From a virus: 36,941 nucleotides of DNA. A program made the position numbers and the translations under genes. The stretch's first letter is position 1. Each line of letters begins with the position of its first letter. Under the pieces are notes generated by a model, which had not been told where the DNA came from, did not search any database, and was given only the letters and a program-made list of their open reading frames with translations. Positions 7,592 to 15,957 of the stretch are shown here, in pieces. Location: IMG/VR virus record IMGVR_UViG_3300037108_000203, positions 1 to 36,941 of that record; one strand, 5' to 3'.

Positions 7592-8227
7592 ATGGCAAAG
7601 TGTGCGCAGTGCAGAGAGCGTCCGGCAGAGCGAGATGGAATATGCTGCGTGTGCCGGGTCGCTGCATTTGGGCGCGCATCGCGAAAATACCACTTTACCG
7701 ACGAGCTGCGCGAGGAACTGCGGGCGGCATACCGGCTGAAGAAGCACCCGCGGGCTCGGGCCATCGAACGGCTGATGAAACGGACAGGATGGCCTAAACA
7801 CGCGTTCGGCCGCGAGGCGCTGCAGATGGGACTGCCGACGCACCATAGGCATCCGGCATGGAAGCCGGAGGAAGACACCTATCTGCAAGAGAAGGCGGGG
7901 CGGCTGAGTGTCAGACGGATCGCGCTACGCATGGGGCGCTCGATGAGGGCGGTGGAGACGCGGATCTATGTGCTGAGTATCTCGCGGAAGGAAAGGCGAG
8001 AGGGGTATTGTATCAAGGACTTACGCGAGGTGTTCGGAGTTACAGCCGAGCGGGTCAAAGGCTGGATGGATCGCGGGTTGCTGGGTAAGGTCCAGGAGTT
8101 GGGCGGACTCCGAGTTACCGAAGCAATGGTCAGACGGTTTGTGCGCACTTATCCGCACGAATACGACTTACGTCGGCTGGATCAAATCTGGTTCAAGGCA
8201 GTGGTGTTCGGAAGGTGGGCAGCGTGA
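7592..8227 (+). CDS. Zinc-ribbon/HTH DNA-binding protein, possible regulator
   Basis: This 211-residue protein begins with a CxxC...CxxC zinc ribbon (CAQC at 4-7, CCVC at 18-21). A helical region follows. Near residues 90-130 there is a Myb/SANT-like segment (PAWKPEEDTYLQEKAGRLSV, then RIALRMGRSMRAVETRIY). The C-terminal third has a MerR-like HTH (CIKDLREVFGVTAERVKGWM, then RGLLGK). Several DNA-binding units and its place in the early-to-middle region make a transcription-activator role plausible, for example replacing Mu Mor or C. It is not homologous to Mor as far as I can see. Confidence 0.65.
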   Translation: MAKCAQCRERPAERDGICCVCRVAAFGRASRKYHFTDELREELRAAYRLKKHPRARAIERLMKRTGWPKHAFGREALQMGLPTHHRHPAWKPEEDTYLQEKAGRLSVRRIALRMGRSMRAVETRIYVLSISRKERREGYCIKDLREVFGVTAERVKGWMDRGLLGKVQELGGLRVTEAMVRRFVRTYPHEYDLRRLDQIWFKAVVFGRWAA

Positions 8228-8658
8228 TGGCTGGACGAATGAGCGCATTTCGAGGCCGATTATTTAAGGCGGTTCATGCCGAGGGACTAAGGCGCGGGAT
8301 GGATCATGACGCGCTGAGGGATATGTTCCACAAGCAGTTCGGCGTCCACTCGATGTCGGAGCTGTCGGAGATCCAGCTCATGCAGGTCTACCAGGGGTGG
8401 ACGGGCAAGGGGCTGCGGCGGCGGGCAAAGTTGCCGCGGCGCGGGGAAGCGGCGGCGAAGCCGGGCGAAGTGCAGATGGTGTCCCCCGAGGAACTGGTGA
8501 CGATGGAAGCGGAATTCGCGCGGTCCGAAATGAGCGAAGAGGGGCGCGACGCGTTCATCCGCAGGCAACTGGGCGGACGCGCGACGGTGCGCACGCGGCG
8601 GGATTTCGCAAGCGTGTTTGGCGGGTTGAGAGGGATGAACAGGAGAAAAACGGCATGA
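8227..8658 (+). CDS. gemA: GemA-like regulatory protein (DUF1018)
   Basis: This 143-residue protein matches the Mu GemA/gp16 family (DUF1018). The hallmark N-terminus is present: a basic start, then KAVHAEGLRRGMDHDALRDM, and further on a short FGVHSMSELSEIQLMQV segment (residues about 38-56). GemA of Mu influences host gyrase and supercoiling and early host gene expression. The C-terminus here is basic and variable. The start shares its A with the preceding TGA. Position after Gam in the early region agrees with Mu. Confidence 0.82.
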   Translation: MAGRMSAFRGRLFKAVHAEGLRRGMDHDALRDMFHKQFGVHSMSELSEIQLMQVYQGWTGKGLRRRAKLPRRGEAAAKPGEVQMVSPEELVTMEAEFARSEMSEEGRDAFIRRQLGGRATVRTRRDFASVFGGLRGMNRRKTA

Positions 8659-8894
8659 CAAACGGATTTCTGAGCTTGGCAGTGACCGGAATCATAGTGG
8701 CCGCGGGCGCGGTGCTTTACGATCCGAAGGTCGCACGGTGGCTGGCGGCCGTGATCTATGCGCGCGCACTGGCGGTGGAATCGGCGCGCGAAACGTGGCA
8801 AATCGCGCGCGCGGCAGGTCTCGAACTGGGGACGCGGGCGGAGACGCCGGCACCCTTGCAACCGGTGGCATTGCGGAGGGGAACCGGCGCATAA
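8655..8894 (+). CDS. Small single-span membrane protein
   Basis: This 79-residue protein starts at ATG 8655 (ATGA overlap with gemA). Residues about 5-22 form a hydrophobic segment (FLSLAVTGIIVAAGAVLY), followed by a charged helix and a Pro-rich C-terminus. It could be a membrane-anchored early protein or part of a lysis or spanin-like system. No family is recognised. Confidence 0.6.
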   Translation: MTNGFLSLAVTGIIVAAGAVLYDPKVARWLAAVIYARALAVESARETWQIARAAGLELGTRAETPAPLQPVALRRGTGA

Positions 8895-8912
8895 TCCGCC
8901 TTTGGAGATTCG

Positions 8913-9095
8913 ATGCGGAAGCGGATAGCCATGGCGCAGACGGTGCTACCAGTCCTGATTCGTGTGGCGAGGGCCAATTTCAGCAGCCCGCTGGCTGTGC
9001 GGGTCGCAGTGCTGGGCGCGTGGACGCAGCTCGCCGGGATCGCTGGATGGACGCCGGAAATGGTCCGGGCGGTGGAGCGCTTAATATGCGACTGA
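8913..9095 (+). CDS. Small helical protein of unknown function (60 aa)
   Basis: This 60-residue basic protein starts at ATG 8913 with a ribosome-binding-like ttggaga at 8901-8907. It is amphipathic (MAQTVLPVLIRVARANFSSP, then VAVLGAWTQLAGIAGWTPEM). It overlaps the following fibre-like gene by 10 nt. I do not recognise it. Confidence 0.5.
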   Translation: MRKRIAMAQTVLPVLIRVARANFSSPLAVRVAVLGAWTQLAGIAGWTPEMVRAVERLICD

Positions 9096-10315
9096 GCCAG
9101 GTTTTGATGGTGTTCTGCACGGTGTTTGGAAGCGACAGCATCACCATCGGAATGGCGGCTACCAGGATCTGCGAGACGGCGCTGCGGGGGGCGGCGGGGC
9201 GGCCGGCGACGGGCACAATCCAGATTGCCGCGGTGACGCCATTCACGGCGGCATCGGGGGTATGGGTAACCGGACAGCAGGACCCAGTGACAATCCGCAA
9301 TGGAGCGTTCTGCGCGACGCTGGAGCCGAACGATACGGGCTCGCCGGTGACGCAATACGCGGTGACCTGGCAGATCGACGACGCGCGCGCGAAAACCGAG
9401 CGGTGGTACGTGCGGACTGTGGCGGGGACGGTGCGAGTGGCGGCCGTGCAGGCTAACCCGGTGGCGGACACGATAGTGACCCAGGGAGTAGCCGGGCCAA
9501 CGGGGCCGCAAGGGCCGCAAGGGCCGCAAGGGCCAGCGGGTCAGTCACCAGTAGCGAGTGTGTTCGGCCGGACTGGGGCGATAGCTGCGGCCTCGGGGGA
9601 CTACTCGGCGAGCCAGGTCGGGCTAGGCAATGTTAGCAACGACTCGCAAGTGAAGCGCAGTGAGATGGGCGCGGCGGGCGGAGTGGCGACACTCGATGTT
9701 AACGGCAAGTTGACCATCGGCCAGTTGCCGGCGGTGGCAATTACCAACACTTACGTGGTTGCGTCGGAGCAGGCGCAACTGGCACTGAGTTGCCAGCTTG
9801 GGGACATGGTCATCCGAACCGACCAGACCAAGAGCTACATAAACAACGGCGGTACGACTGGAACCATGGCCGACTGGGTATGGATAGAGGCTCCCGATCC
9901 GGTGCAGTCCATCAATGGCCAGACGGGTAACGTCATATGGCCGCTGCCATGCATAGTGGTCACCGGCGATCCGGGAGCTTACTCGGCCCCGTTGAGCGAT
10001 GACAACGATTCTCCAGCGGCGTGCGCCAATACTTACGGGGTCAATCTCTACGTCAAGTGGGTGGCATGCATGGCGGATCAGGGCACACCAACGGTGGATG
10101 TGCGGCTGACGGGCGGAGCGTCGGTAATTAGCGCGCCAATCCCCTGCGGCAGCACTGCCACCGCGGGGACAATCAGCGGGACGCCGATGATCCACCCGGT
10201 TGGGGCGGACGGCGCAACGTGTGCGACAGCGCCATGCAGCCTCGATGTGGATATTGTCGCCGCGGGCGGGTTGGCAAAATACCTGGTGGTGAGAGTGGGG
10301 TTGGCAACACAATGA
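9086..10315 (+). CDS. Secreted collagen-like, tail-fibre-like protein in the early region
   Basis: This 409-residue protein has a hydrophobic N-terminus (MRLSQVLMVFCTVFGSDS) that may be a signal peptide. A beta-rich domain follows, then a short collagen-like run of G-P-x triplets (GPTGPQGPQGPQGPAGQ, near 137-153). Next comes a segment typical of phage tail fibres (VFGRTGAIAAASGDYSASQV). A later QSINGQTGNV motif, common in such fibres, is followed by a Cys-containing C-terminal domain. ATG 9086 is used because the open frame upstream overlaps genes in other frames. It sits between GemA and regulatory genes, far from the tail module, which is unusual. It may be a fibre, a surface-exposed lysogeny protein, or both. 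Confidence 0.65.
   Translation: MRLSQVLMVFCTVFGSDSITIGMAATRICETALRGAAGRPATGTIQIAAVTPFTAASGVWVTGQQDPVTIRNGAFCATLEPNDTGSPVTQYAVTWQIDDARAKTERWYVRTVAGTVRVAAVQANPVADTIVTQGVAGPTGPQGPQGPQGPAGQSPVASVFGRTGAIAAASGDYSASQVGLGNVSNDSQVKRSEMGAAGGVATLDVNGKLTIGQLPAVAITNTYVVASEQAQLALSCQLGDMVIRTDQTKSYINNGGTTGTMADWVWIEAPDPVQSINGQTGNVIWPLPCIVVTGDPGAYSAPLSDDNDSPAACANTYGVNLYVKWVACMADQGTPTVDVRLTGGASVISAPIPCGSTATAGTISGTPMIHPVGADGATCATAPCSLDVDIVAAGGLAKYLVVRVGLATQ
9503..9540 (+). repeat. Tandem 9-nt repeat encoding collagen-like Gly-Pro-Gln triplets
   Basis: The unit GGGCCGCAA occurs three times in succession and continues into GGGCCAGCG, encoding GPQ-GPQ-GPQ-GPA. Such exact tandem copies can expand or contract by slippage, changing the length of the collagen stalk. 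Confidence 0.7.
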
Positions 10316-10698
10316 GGCGGGCACTGTGGGGATTGCTACTGGCGATGGCGGCGCAGGCCGGCCCCCGGATGAACCTGGCCGAGTTCAACATCTACGGAGG
10401 CACGGTCCAGATATGGATCGGGATCACGGGCGAATCGGGTCCGCTGATCAATTGCTCGGGGACTGCGAGGCTGGGGGGTACGCTCCAGGTGAACAACACG
10501 CCATCCGACCTGAACGCCATGTCATACGGGGCGAAGGCTCACCTGCTGCATGCGGCCGGCGGCGTCAGCGGCTATACCGACCCGGAGCTGAGGTTTGTGG
10601 TGTATCCGGCGCTGCCGCTGGGCTGGTACGTGATCTACACGCCGACCGACGTGTACATCATCAAGACCAAGATCCAGCACAGGGTGACTCTCAGATGA
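10312..10698 (+). CDS. Small secreted protein next to the collagen-like fibre
   Basis: This 128-residue protein starts at ATG 10312 (ATGA overlap). It has a clear Sec signal peptide (MRRALWGLLLAMAAQAGP, cleavage expected after AQA). The mature part is beta-rich with a C-terminal VIYTPTDVYIIKTKIQHRV. The coupling to the preceding collagen-like gene suggests that the two act together, for example at the cell surface. No family is recognised. Confidence 0.6.
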   Translation: MRRALWGLLLAMAAQAGPRMNLAEFNIYGGTVQIWIGITGESGPLINCSGTARLGGTLQVNNTPSDLNAMSYGAKAHLLHAAGGVSGYTDPELRFVVYPALPLGWYVIYTPTDVYIIKTKIQHRVTLR

Positions 10699-10970
10699 GG
10701 GGCAAACAGTTGGCGAGGACGCTTATCGAGCGGCAGGTTGTCCTGGGAATGTGCGCAGGGATGAGGGCATATCAGATCGCTGAGGCAATCGAACGCCCTG
10801 CGGAAGCGGTGGCGCGTGTTATGCGGCGACTGCTGATTCGGTCCGGCATGCAGGACCGCGTGGAATTCGCGCTGCAGCAGAATGCGGCCGTGAGGGAACT
10901 GCGGTACGCCCAGCCGGGGCTGGTAGTGTACGCCGGGCGGCGAGGTGCGGGCGGGAGGATCGCGGCATGA
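10695..10970 (+). CDS. LuxR/GerE-like HTH protein
   Basis: This 91-residue protein consists mostly of a LuxR/GerE-type helix-turn-helix. AYQIAEAIERPAEAVARVMR corresponds to the NKEIAxxLxISxxTVxxHxx pattern, and IRSGMQDRVEFALQQN matches the end of that domain. A basic stretch follows. There is no receiver or sensor domain. It starts at ATG 10695 (ATGA overlap). It lies just upstream of the packaging genes, so it is a candidate activator of late transcription (inference). Confidence 0.65.
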   Translation: MRGKQLARTLIERQVVLGMCAGMRAYQIAEAIERPAEAVARVMRRLLIRSGMQDRVEFALQQNAAVRELRYAQPGLVVYAGRRGAGGRIAA

Positions 10971-11284
10971 GCGATCTGACGTGGGCGGGGAAGCTATTGA
11001 CGGATTTCGGGGTTTTGGGCCTGATGGTGTTCGCGTTCTACCTGCTTTACCGGCTGGTGGACAAGTGGGCGGCGAGGTTTTTGGAGGTGCAAGTGGGGCA
11101 GGCGAAGGCGATGTCCGACCAGGCGGCGGCGGTGACGGGGCTGGCAACGGCCGTGAAAGATGGGCAGGCGGGGCAGCAGGACATCTTCTTAACCATGAAT
11201 TTGGTGGCGGACCGGATCGACAGACACGGGAAACTGCTCGAGAAGATCGAAGAAAACTGCCGGCGAAGAGGGGCATGCGCATGA
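10967..11284 (+). CDS. Single-span membrane protein, holin-like or coiled-coil anchor
   Basis: This 105-residue protein has a transmembrane segment at about 12-28 (DFGVLGLMVFAFYLLYRLVD). A helical, probably coiled-coil domain follows, ending in a charged tail with RRRGACA. Topology and size fit a small phage membrane protein such as a holin or a lysis regulator. In many Mu-like phages a membrane protein of this kind lies just upstream of the gp26/gp27 block. The start overlaps the preceding stop (ATGA). Confidence 0.6.
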   Translation: MSDLTWAGKLLTDFGVLGLMVFAFYLLYRLVDKWAARFLEVQVGQAKAMSDQAAAVTGLATAVKDGQAGQQDIFLTMNLVADRIDRHGKLLEKIEENCRRRGACA

Positions 11285-11619
11285 TCGGCGATGTAGAGGA
11301 AGCGCGGCACGCGGAAGAGCGGGGCGCCATACTGACGACCCTGAAGGCCACTTACGGATCGGAGATGACGAGCGCGAAGACGCTGTGGCGCGTGCTGAAC
11401 GGCGCGCGGATCGCGATATCCGACACGGGGCTGCAATTCTCACTCCAGTATTTGTCCGACCAGGAGTACATCAAGATCTGGAGGGTGCGGGACACGCCGG
11501 GATGGCGTCCGGACCGGCCGGGGCCGCGGCCTGACGTGATTGTCTTCGCGCGGCTGCTTCCGAAGGGTCTGCGCCTGGTGGACGGCCAGGCGGAGGCGGA
11601 CCCGAAGGTTAGCTTCTGA
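11281..11619 (+). CDS. Mu-like gp26-position winged-helix protein
   Basis: This 112-residue protein resembles the small winged-helix proteins that lie immediately before the small terminase in Mu-like phages (VpaChn25_0724-type). The N-terminal half includes AILTTLKATYGSEMTSAKTL and ISDTGLQFSLQYLSDQEYIK, a typical wHTH layout. The C-terminus (PDVIVFARLLPKGLRLVDG) ends in the KGLRLVDG-type strand seen in that family. ATG 11281 gives an ATGA overlap. A second ATG at 11275 is equally in frame and would add two residues. Confidence 0.65.
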   Translation: MIGDVEEARHAEERGAILTTLKATYGSEMTSAKTLWRVLNGARIAISDTGLQFSLQYLSDQEYIKIWRVRDTPGWRPDRPGPRPDVIVFARLLPKGLRLVDGQAEADPKVSF

Positions 11620-12164
11620 TGCCAAGGGCCAAGGCCACAGACGGGTTGAGCGCGGAAGGGCAGAACGCCATGGCGCGCGGGTTCGCGGCCGGCTGGACGG
11701 CGGAGCGGATCGCACAGGCGGTGCTCGATGCGACGGGGGAAGTGGTCGCGGAGCGGACGGTATCCAGGCGGATGGCGGAGTGGCGCGAGAGCAAGGCGCG
11801 GTTTGAACGGGCGAAAGAGCAGTACCGGGCCATGAAGGAAGCCGGGCTCGATGGCGTGCAGATGCTCCAATCGCTGGCGTTTGAGAAGCTGCTGGACGAT
11901 CCGGACGCGCTGACGGGAAGCGATCCGCTGGGGTTTCACGCGTTGGGGTTGGAGGCGGAAAAGGTCGCACTGAAGAAGAGGGAGATCGAGGTAAGAGAGC
12001 GCGCGGTCGCGATCGACGAACGGCGAATCAAGCTGCTCGAAGATCGCGAGGGGCGCGCGATCGCGGCGCTGACCAAGGTGGACGCCGAGCTTACCGACGA
12101 GCAGCGCGTGGACGAGGTGCGCAGCATCCTGAATCTTCCCGCGCGTAAGAAGGAGGCCGCTTGA
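11619..12164 (+). CDS. Small terminase subunit (DUF3486, Mu gp27-like)
   Basis: This 181-residue protein has the DUF3486 layout. An HTH near 20-60 (AERIAQAVLDATGEVVAERT, then VSRRMAEW) is followed by long charged helices that would form the oligomeric ring (VALKKREIEVRERAVAIDER). It should bind phage ends and load the large terminase. It overlaps the terminase gene by 4 nt, and the start shares its A with the preceding TGA. Confidence comes from order (gp27 then gp28) and the overall pattern. Confidence 0.85.
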   Translation: MPRAKATDGLSAEGQNAMARGFAAGWTAERIAQAVLDATGEVVAERTVSRRMAEWRESKARFERAKEQYRAMKEAGLDGVQMLQSLAFEKLLDDPDALTGSDPLGFHALGLEAEKVALKKREIEVRERAVAIDERRIKLLEDREGRAIAALTKVDAELTDEQRVDEVRSILNLPARKKEAA

Positions 12165-13630
12165 GCGTGAAGCTGCGCAAGCCGAGAGCGGCCGGCCCAG
12201 CGCAGGCCGTGGCGGTGCGGGGCGAAACCGTGAAGATCCCCATGCTCGACTGGCAACGGGATTATCTGCTCGACGAATCGCGGCTGAAGTTCGCGGTAGT
12301 GACGCGCCAGGGCGGCAAGAGCTTTGCGGGCGCCATGGAGGACGTGCTGGGTGCCATTGAGGGTGTGCCAAAAGCGGTGATCCTGAGCGCCGGCCAGGAC
12401 CAATCCAACGAAGTGATGATGAAGGTCCAGGCGGACACGCAGGCGCTGGGGACAGCGGCGGGCGTGGTGGATTCATTTTTTGAGGACACGTCGCTCCTGC
12501 AAAAAACCGCGACGTTCCCCAACGGATCGCGCATTATTGCGCTGCCGGCGAATCCGCGCACGGCGCGCGGGCACTCGGCCAACGTCCGGCTTGACGAGGC
12601 GGCGCTGCAACAGGCGTCGGACGAGATCTGGGCGGCCATGTACCCGACCATCACGCGCGGCTACAAATTGCGTGTCACTTCCACCTTCTACGGCACGAAC
12701 AACCGCTTCTACAAGATCGCGCGGGACATGGGCCTGGAGGGGGGAAGCCGTCCGGAGCAACAGCCGGTGCGACGGGGGCCGTGGTCGGGGCACTGGGTGG
12801 ATATCTTCATGGTGGCGGAGCAGGCCGCGCGCTGCCCGGAGATGGGACTGAAGATCGACCCGGCGGAACTACGGGAGGGCCTCGGCGACGAGGACATCTG
12901 GATGCAGGAATATTGCAACGTGCCGCTCGAAGACGGCGCGCAGTATATTCCGCTCGATCTGGTGCTGGCGTGCGAGTCCGATCTGGCATCGCTCGACTGG
13001 GACGGCCAGGCGCGGCCAGGACTCTGCGCGGGATGGGATTTTGCCCGCAAGCGCGACCGCTCGGTGATCGTGATCGGCGAGCTGGTGGCGGGGCTGCTTA
13101 TTGTGCGCGGCGTGATCTGGCTGAACCGGCTGTCGTTCGCGGAGCAGGAGAAGGTAGGACGCGGCGTGGCGCGCAGCATCCAGGAATCGGACGGCGTGTT
13201 TTCGATGGACGCCGGAGGCAACGGCGCGCAGATCGCCGAGACGCTGCAAGGCGAGTTTACGTGCATGGACGCGGTGAATTTCGGCTCCACGGTGGAAACC
13301 GGCGTCAGGGATTCGCGCAACGAAGACGTGAAGGAGTTAGTGAAAGTGCGCATCGCGCGCGACGCCAAGCGGCGCTTCGAGGAGAACGGCTGGCGGTTGC
13401 CGGAATCGCGGCAGATCCGCACCGCGGTGGCGGCGATCAAGCGGTCGGTCTCGCCGAGCGGCAACGTGATCTTGGATGCGGCGCGGACGGACAAAGGGCA
13501 CGGCGATGAATTTTGGGCGCTGGCGCTGCTGAACGCGGCAGTGACGGGGGCGCGCGCCTACACGCCGATCGACGACGGGATGATTGGTGGCAGAACGGTG
13601 CTGGGCAACTTCATGGAGAAGGTGTTTTGA
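12161..13630 (+). CDS. Large terminase subunit (Mu gp28-like)
   Basis: This 489-residue packaging ATPase/nuclease starts with TTG 12161, overlapping the small terminase stop as TTGA. A GTG two codons later is an alternative. The ATPase has a degenerate Walker A (TRQGGKSF, K53) and a Walker B (VRLDEAAL, D145-E146). The C-terminal RNase-H-like nuclease carries plausible acidic residues D293 (GWDFARKRD), D350 (SMDAGGNG) and D449 (GHGDEFWALAL). Length and order match Mu gp28. It drives headful packaging of DNA that includes flanking host sequence, as in Mu. Confidence 0.92.
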   Translation: MSVKLRKPRAAGPAQAVAVRGETVKIPMLDWQRDYLLDESRLKFAVVTRQGGKSFAGAMEDVLGAIEGVPKAVILSAGQDQSNEVMMKVQADTQALGTAAGVVDSFFEDTSLLQKTATFPNGSRIIALPANPRTARGHSANVRLDEAALQQASDEIWAAMYPTITRGYKLRVTSTFYGTNNRFYKIARDMGLEGGSRPEQQPVRRGPWSGHWVDIFMVAEQAARCPEMGLKIDPAELREGLGDEDIWMQEYCNVPLEDGAQYIPLDLVLACESDLASLDWDGQARPGLCAGWDFARKRDRSVIVIGELVAGLLIVRGVIWLNRLSFAEQEKVGRGVARSIQESDGVFSMDAGGNGAQIAETLQGEFTCMDAVNFGSTVETGVRDSRNEDVKELVKVRIARDAKRRFEENGWRLPESRQIRTAVAAIKRSVSPSGNVILDAARTDKGHGDEFWALALLNAAVTGARAYTPIDDGMIGGRTVLGNFMEKVF

Positions 13631-15957
13631 TGGCGCTGACACTGCTCGGACTATCCTCGATACCGGCGCCCGCGCGGCCGGCGGCGAAGGCCACCGCCGA
13701 GGAGCCTCCGATGGTGGAAATGGGAACCACCGGGACGGGGATTTTCGGGCAGGGGTACATCCGCGAGTTGGGCGAGTACAATCCAGAGTTTTCGGGAGGC
13801 CCATTCACGGCGTATCGGACGTATGAGCAAATGCGGCGCGGGGACGCCCAGGTGGCTGCCACGGTGATGGCGATGAAGCTACCGGTGCGCTGTGCGGAGT
13901 GGAAATTTCAACCGCCCAAAGATGCAACACCAATCGAGAAGGAATGCACGGAGTACATCGAGCAGTGTTTTGAGAACATCGATTTTGACCGCGCGCTCGA
14001 AAACATCCTGCTGGCGCTCGATTTCGGGGCCGCGTGTCACGAAGACGTCTGGACGGTCACAAACGGGCGGGTGGCGATCGCGAAGCTGGCCGCCAGAATG
14101 CCGCTCACCTTCTTTACCTGGACGGTGGACGAACAAGAGAACCTGCTGGAGTTGGTGCAGCACGGATTCCACGGCGGGAACTTCACCGAGTTCCGGTTGC
14201 CCGCGGATAAGATCGCGCTGTACACCTTCCGGCAGGAAGGGTCAAACTTCGCCGGCCGCGCGATTCTCCGGGAGATGTACCAGCACTGGTTCACGAAGGC
14301 GGCGCTATACAAAATCGATGCGATTGCGGCCGAGCGCAACGGCATGGGTGTGCCGGTGGGAACGCTGCCACCCAACGCGGGCAAGGAAGACAGGGAAAGA
14401 TTCCAGAATTTCCTCCAGATGCTGGCAGTGCACCAGCGCGCCTACCTGATGCTACCCAACGGCGGTGACTTCGACCTGAAAGGCGTGATTGGGCAGGTGC
14501 GGGATTGCAAGGAATCGATTGCACACCACAACATGCAGATTTCCATGGCCGGGTTGGCACAATTCATGATCATGGGGCAGTCCGGGCGCGGGAGCGGAAA
14601 CCGGTCATTGGGCGAGACGATGAGCGACTTCTTTTACCTCTCGCTGCAAACGCTGGCGAACCAGGTAGGGGATGCCTTCAGCGACAACACGATCGCGCGG
14701 CTGGCGCGCTACAACTACGGGCCGACGGTGAGGCCGCCGCGGTTGGTGCCGCAACAGCTTATCGCGATGAAATTCGAAACCGTGAGTATGGCGCTATCGC
14801 AGTTGGGGGCGGCAGGCCTGCTGACTTGGGACCCGGACATCGAGCTGTGGGTGCGCCAGAAGATGGGCGCTCCGGCAATGGATCGGGCGGAATTGGTACG
14901 GCTGAAACAGGCGGCGACAACATCGGGGCCGGGTCCGGGTAAAGGGCCTGGCGGTGGCCCAGCGGCGGGCAATGCGGCGGCTCCGGGAGCGGCGGCGGAT
15001 GGCAGTGGCGGCGGCGCCTCCGGAGCCGCTGGCGGGCCGGAAAAGGGCAAAGACAAGAGTTTGCGCGAAGAGGTGACAGAGCCTGGGGCCAGTGCTGCGA
15101 AGGGCGCTGGCCCCGATTTAGCCGCTAGCGAGATAAATTCTAATAGCCGAGTACCGACGAAGCGGGAGGCGGGGAGCATCGGCTCGCCCGCCTTCCGCCG
15201 GGCGGAGAAGTGTTTGGCGGCAGCGGAGATTCTGTCGGCGCTGGACAAGGGGCGCGACGACGTGGCGGCGGCGCTTAGGCGCGCCAGGCCACGCGTGCAG
15301 GCGGAAATCGTGAACAAGTTGGTTAACACGCCGGTGCGAAATCTGCACCGGGTATCGATTGCGGCCGACGAGAAGCTGTTGGCCGAGGTCGAGGAGATTC
15401 TGCGGGGGATCGCCGACTTCGGGATACAGCAGGTGGCTGATGAGCGGGCGCGGCAGCGCGCTGGCAAGGAGCCGGGCACGGCGGCCGAAATCCGCCAAGT
15501 CGTGGCGGCGGATCGGAATCGCGACCAGGTGGGGCTATACGCCGACGCGGTGGTTTCGAAGTTCGAGAACAACTTAACGGCGCGCGCGGCCACGGCCGCG
15601 GCGAATCGGATGCGCAAGACCGGCGGCGACACGAAGGGCGAAGTCATCCAGGGGATCGGGGCGGACCTGGACGGGCAGAGCGACAAGTGGATTGACGGAG
15701 TCGCCGGCGAAGGCGCCAACGAGGCGTTTGCCGAGGGGCGGTCGGAGGGATTCGATCAGTACCGGGATGAGATCTCGCGGTATATCCAGTCGGCGATGCT
15801 CGACATCAATACCTGCGAGGCCTGCGCGGCAACGGATGGGATGGAGGCGGAGTCCGAGGACGATCTGCCGGGCGCGCCAAATCCGGAGTGCGATGGAAAG
15901 GACCTTTGCCGGGACGTGGTGGTCGCGGTGTTCAAGGACGAAGGGAGTGTGGCATGA
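13630..15957 (+). CDS. Portal protein (DUF935, Mu gp29-like) fused to a MuF head-morphogenesis domain
   Basis: This 775-residue protein joins two proteins that Mu encodes separately (gp29 and gp30). Residues about 30-430 are the DUF935 portal: FSGGPFTAYRTYEQMRRGDA, a PVRCAEWKFQP segment, and later GVPVGTLPPNAGKEDRERF. A Gly/Pro/Ala-rich linker (about 436-480) follows, then a region containing a strong hairpin. From about 500 comes a helical domain that ends in the MuF pattern (ANEAFAEGRSEGFDQY, then CEACAATDG with C729 and a C-terminal CRDVVVAVF). The start shares its A with the terminase TGA. The single open frame has no internal stop. A separate MuF start cannot be excluded, but none with a good ribosome-binding site is seen. 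Confidence 0.88.
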   Translation: MALTLLGLSSIPAPARPAAKATAEEPPMVEMGTTGTGIFGQGYIRELGEYNPEFSGGPFTAYRTYEQMRRGDAQVAATVMAMKLPVRCAEWKFQPPKDATPIEKECTEYIEQCFENIDFDRALENILLALDFGAACHEDVWTVTNGRVAIAKLAARMPLTFFTWTVDEQENLLELVQHGFHGGNFTEFRLPADKIALYTFRQEGSNFAGRAILREMYQHWFTKAALYKIDAIAAERNGMGVPVGTLPPNAGKEDRERFQNFLQMLAVHQRAYLMLPNGGDFDLKGVIGQVRDCKESIAHHNMQISMAGLAQFMIMGQSGRGSGNRSLGETMSDFFYLSLQTLANQVGDAFSDNTIARLARYNYGPTVRPPRLVPQQLIAMKFETVSMALSQLGAAGLLTWDPDIELWVRQKMGAPAMDRAELVRLKQAATTSGPGPGKGPGGGPAAGNAAAPGAAADGSGGGASGAAGGPEKGKDKSLREEVTEPGASAAKGAGPDLAASEINSNSRVPTKREAGSIGSPAFRRAEKCLAAAEILSALDKGRDDVAAALRRARPRVQAEIVNKLVNTPVRNLHRVSIAADEKLLAEVEEILRGIADFGIQQVADERARQRAGKEPGTAAEIRQVVAADRNRDQVGLYADAVVSKFENNLTARAATAAANRMRKTGGDTKGEVIQGIGADLDGQSDKWIDGVAGEGANEAFAEGRSEGFDQYRDEISRYIQSAMLDINTCEACAATDGMEAESEDDLPGAPNPECDGKDLCRDVVVAVFKDEGSVA
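15085..15114. repeat. GC-rich hairpin inside the portal-MuF linker
   Basis: GGGGCCAGTGC pairs with GCGCTGGCCCC with one mismatch and a loop of about 8 nt. It encodes linker residues near 486-495. It is followed by an AT-rich stretch (ATTTAGCCGCTAGCGAGATAAATTC begins here), unlike the surrounding sequence. It could be a remnant of an intergenic or REP-like element at the fusion point (inference). Confidence 0.5.

Noticed and set aside
8738-9085. N-terminal extension of the collagen-like gene by 116 codons
   Set aside because: This part overlaps two small genes in other frames, is Arg/Gly-rich like out-of-frame sequence, and would hide the hydrophobic N-terminus at ATG 9086.
14715-15719. Leftward open frame (334 codons) opposite the portal-MuF gene
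   Set aside because: Ser/Ala/Pro-rich shadow of a supported gene on the other strand, with no family resemblance.
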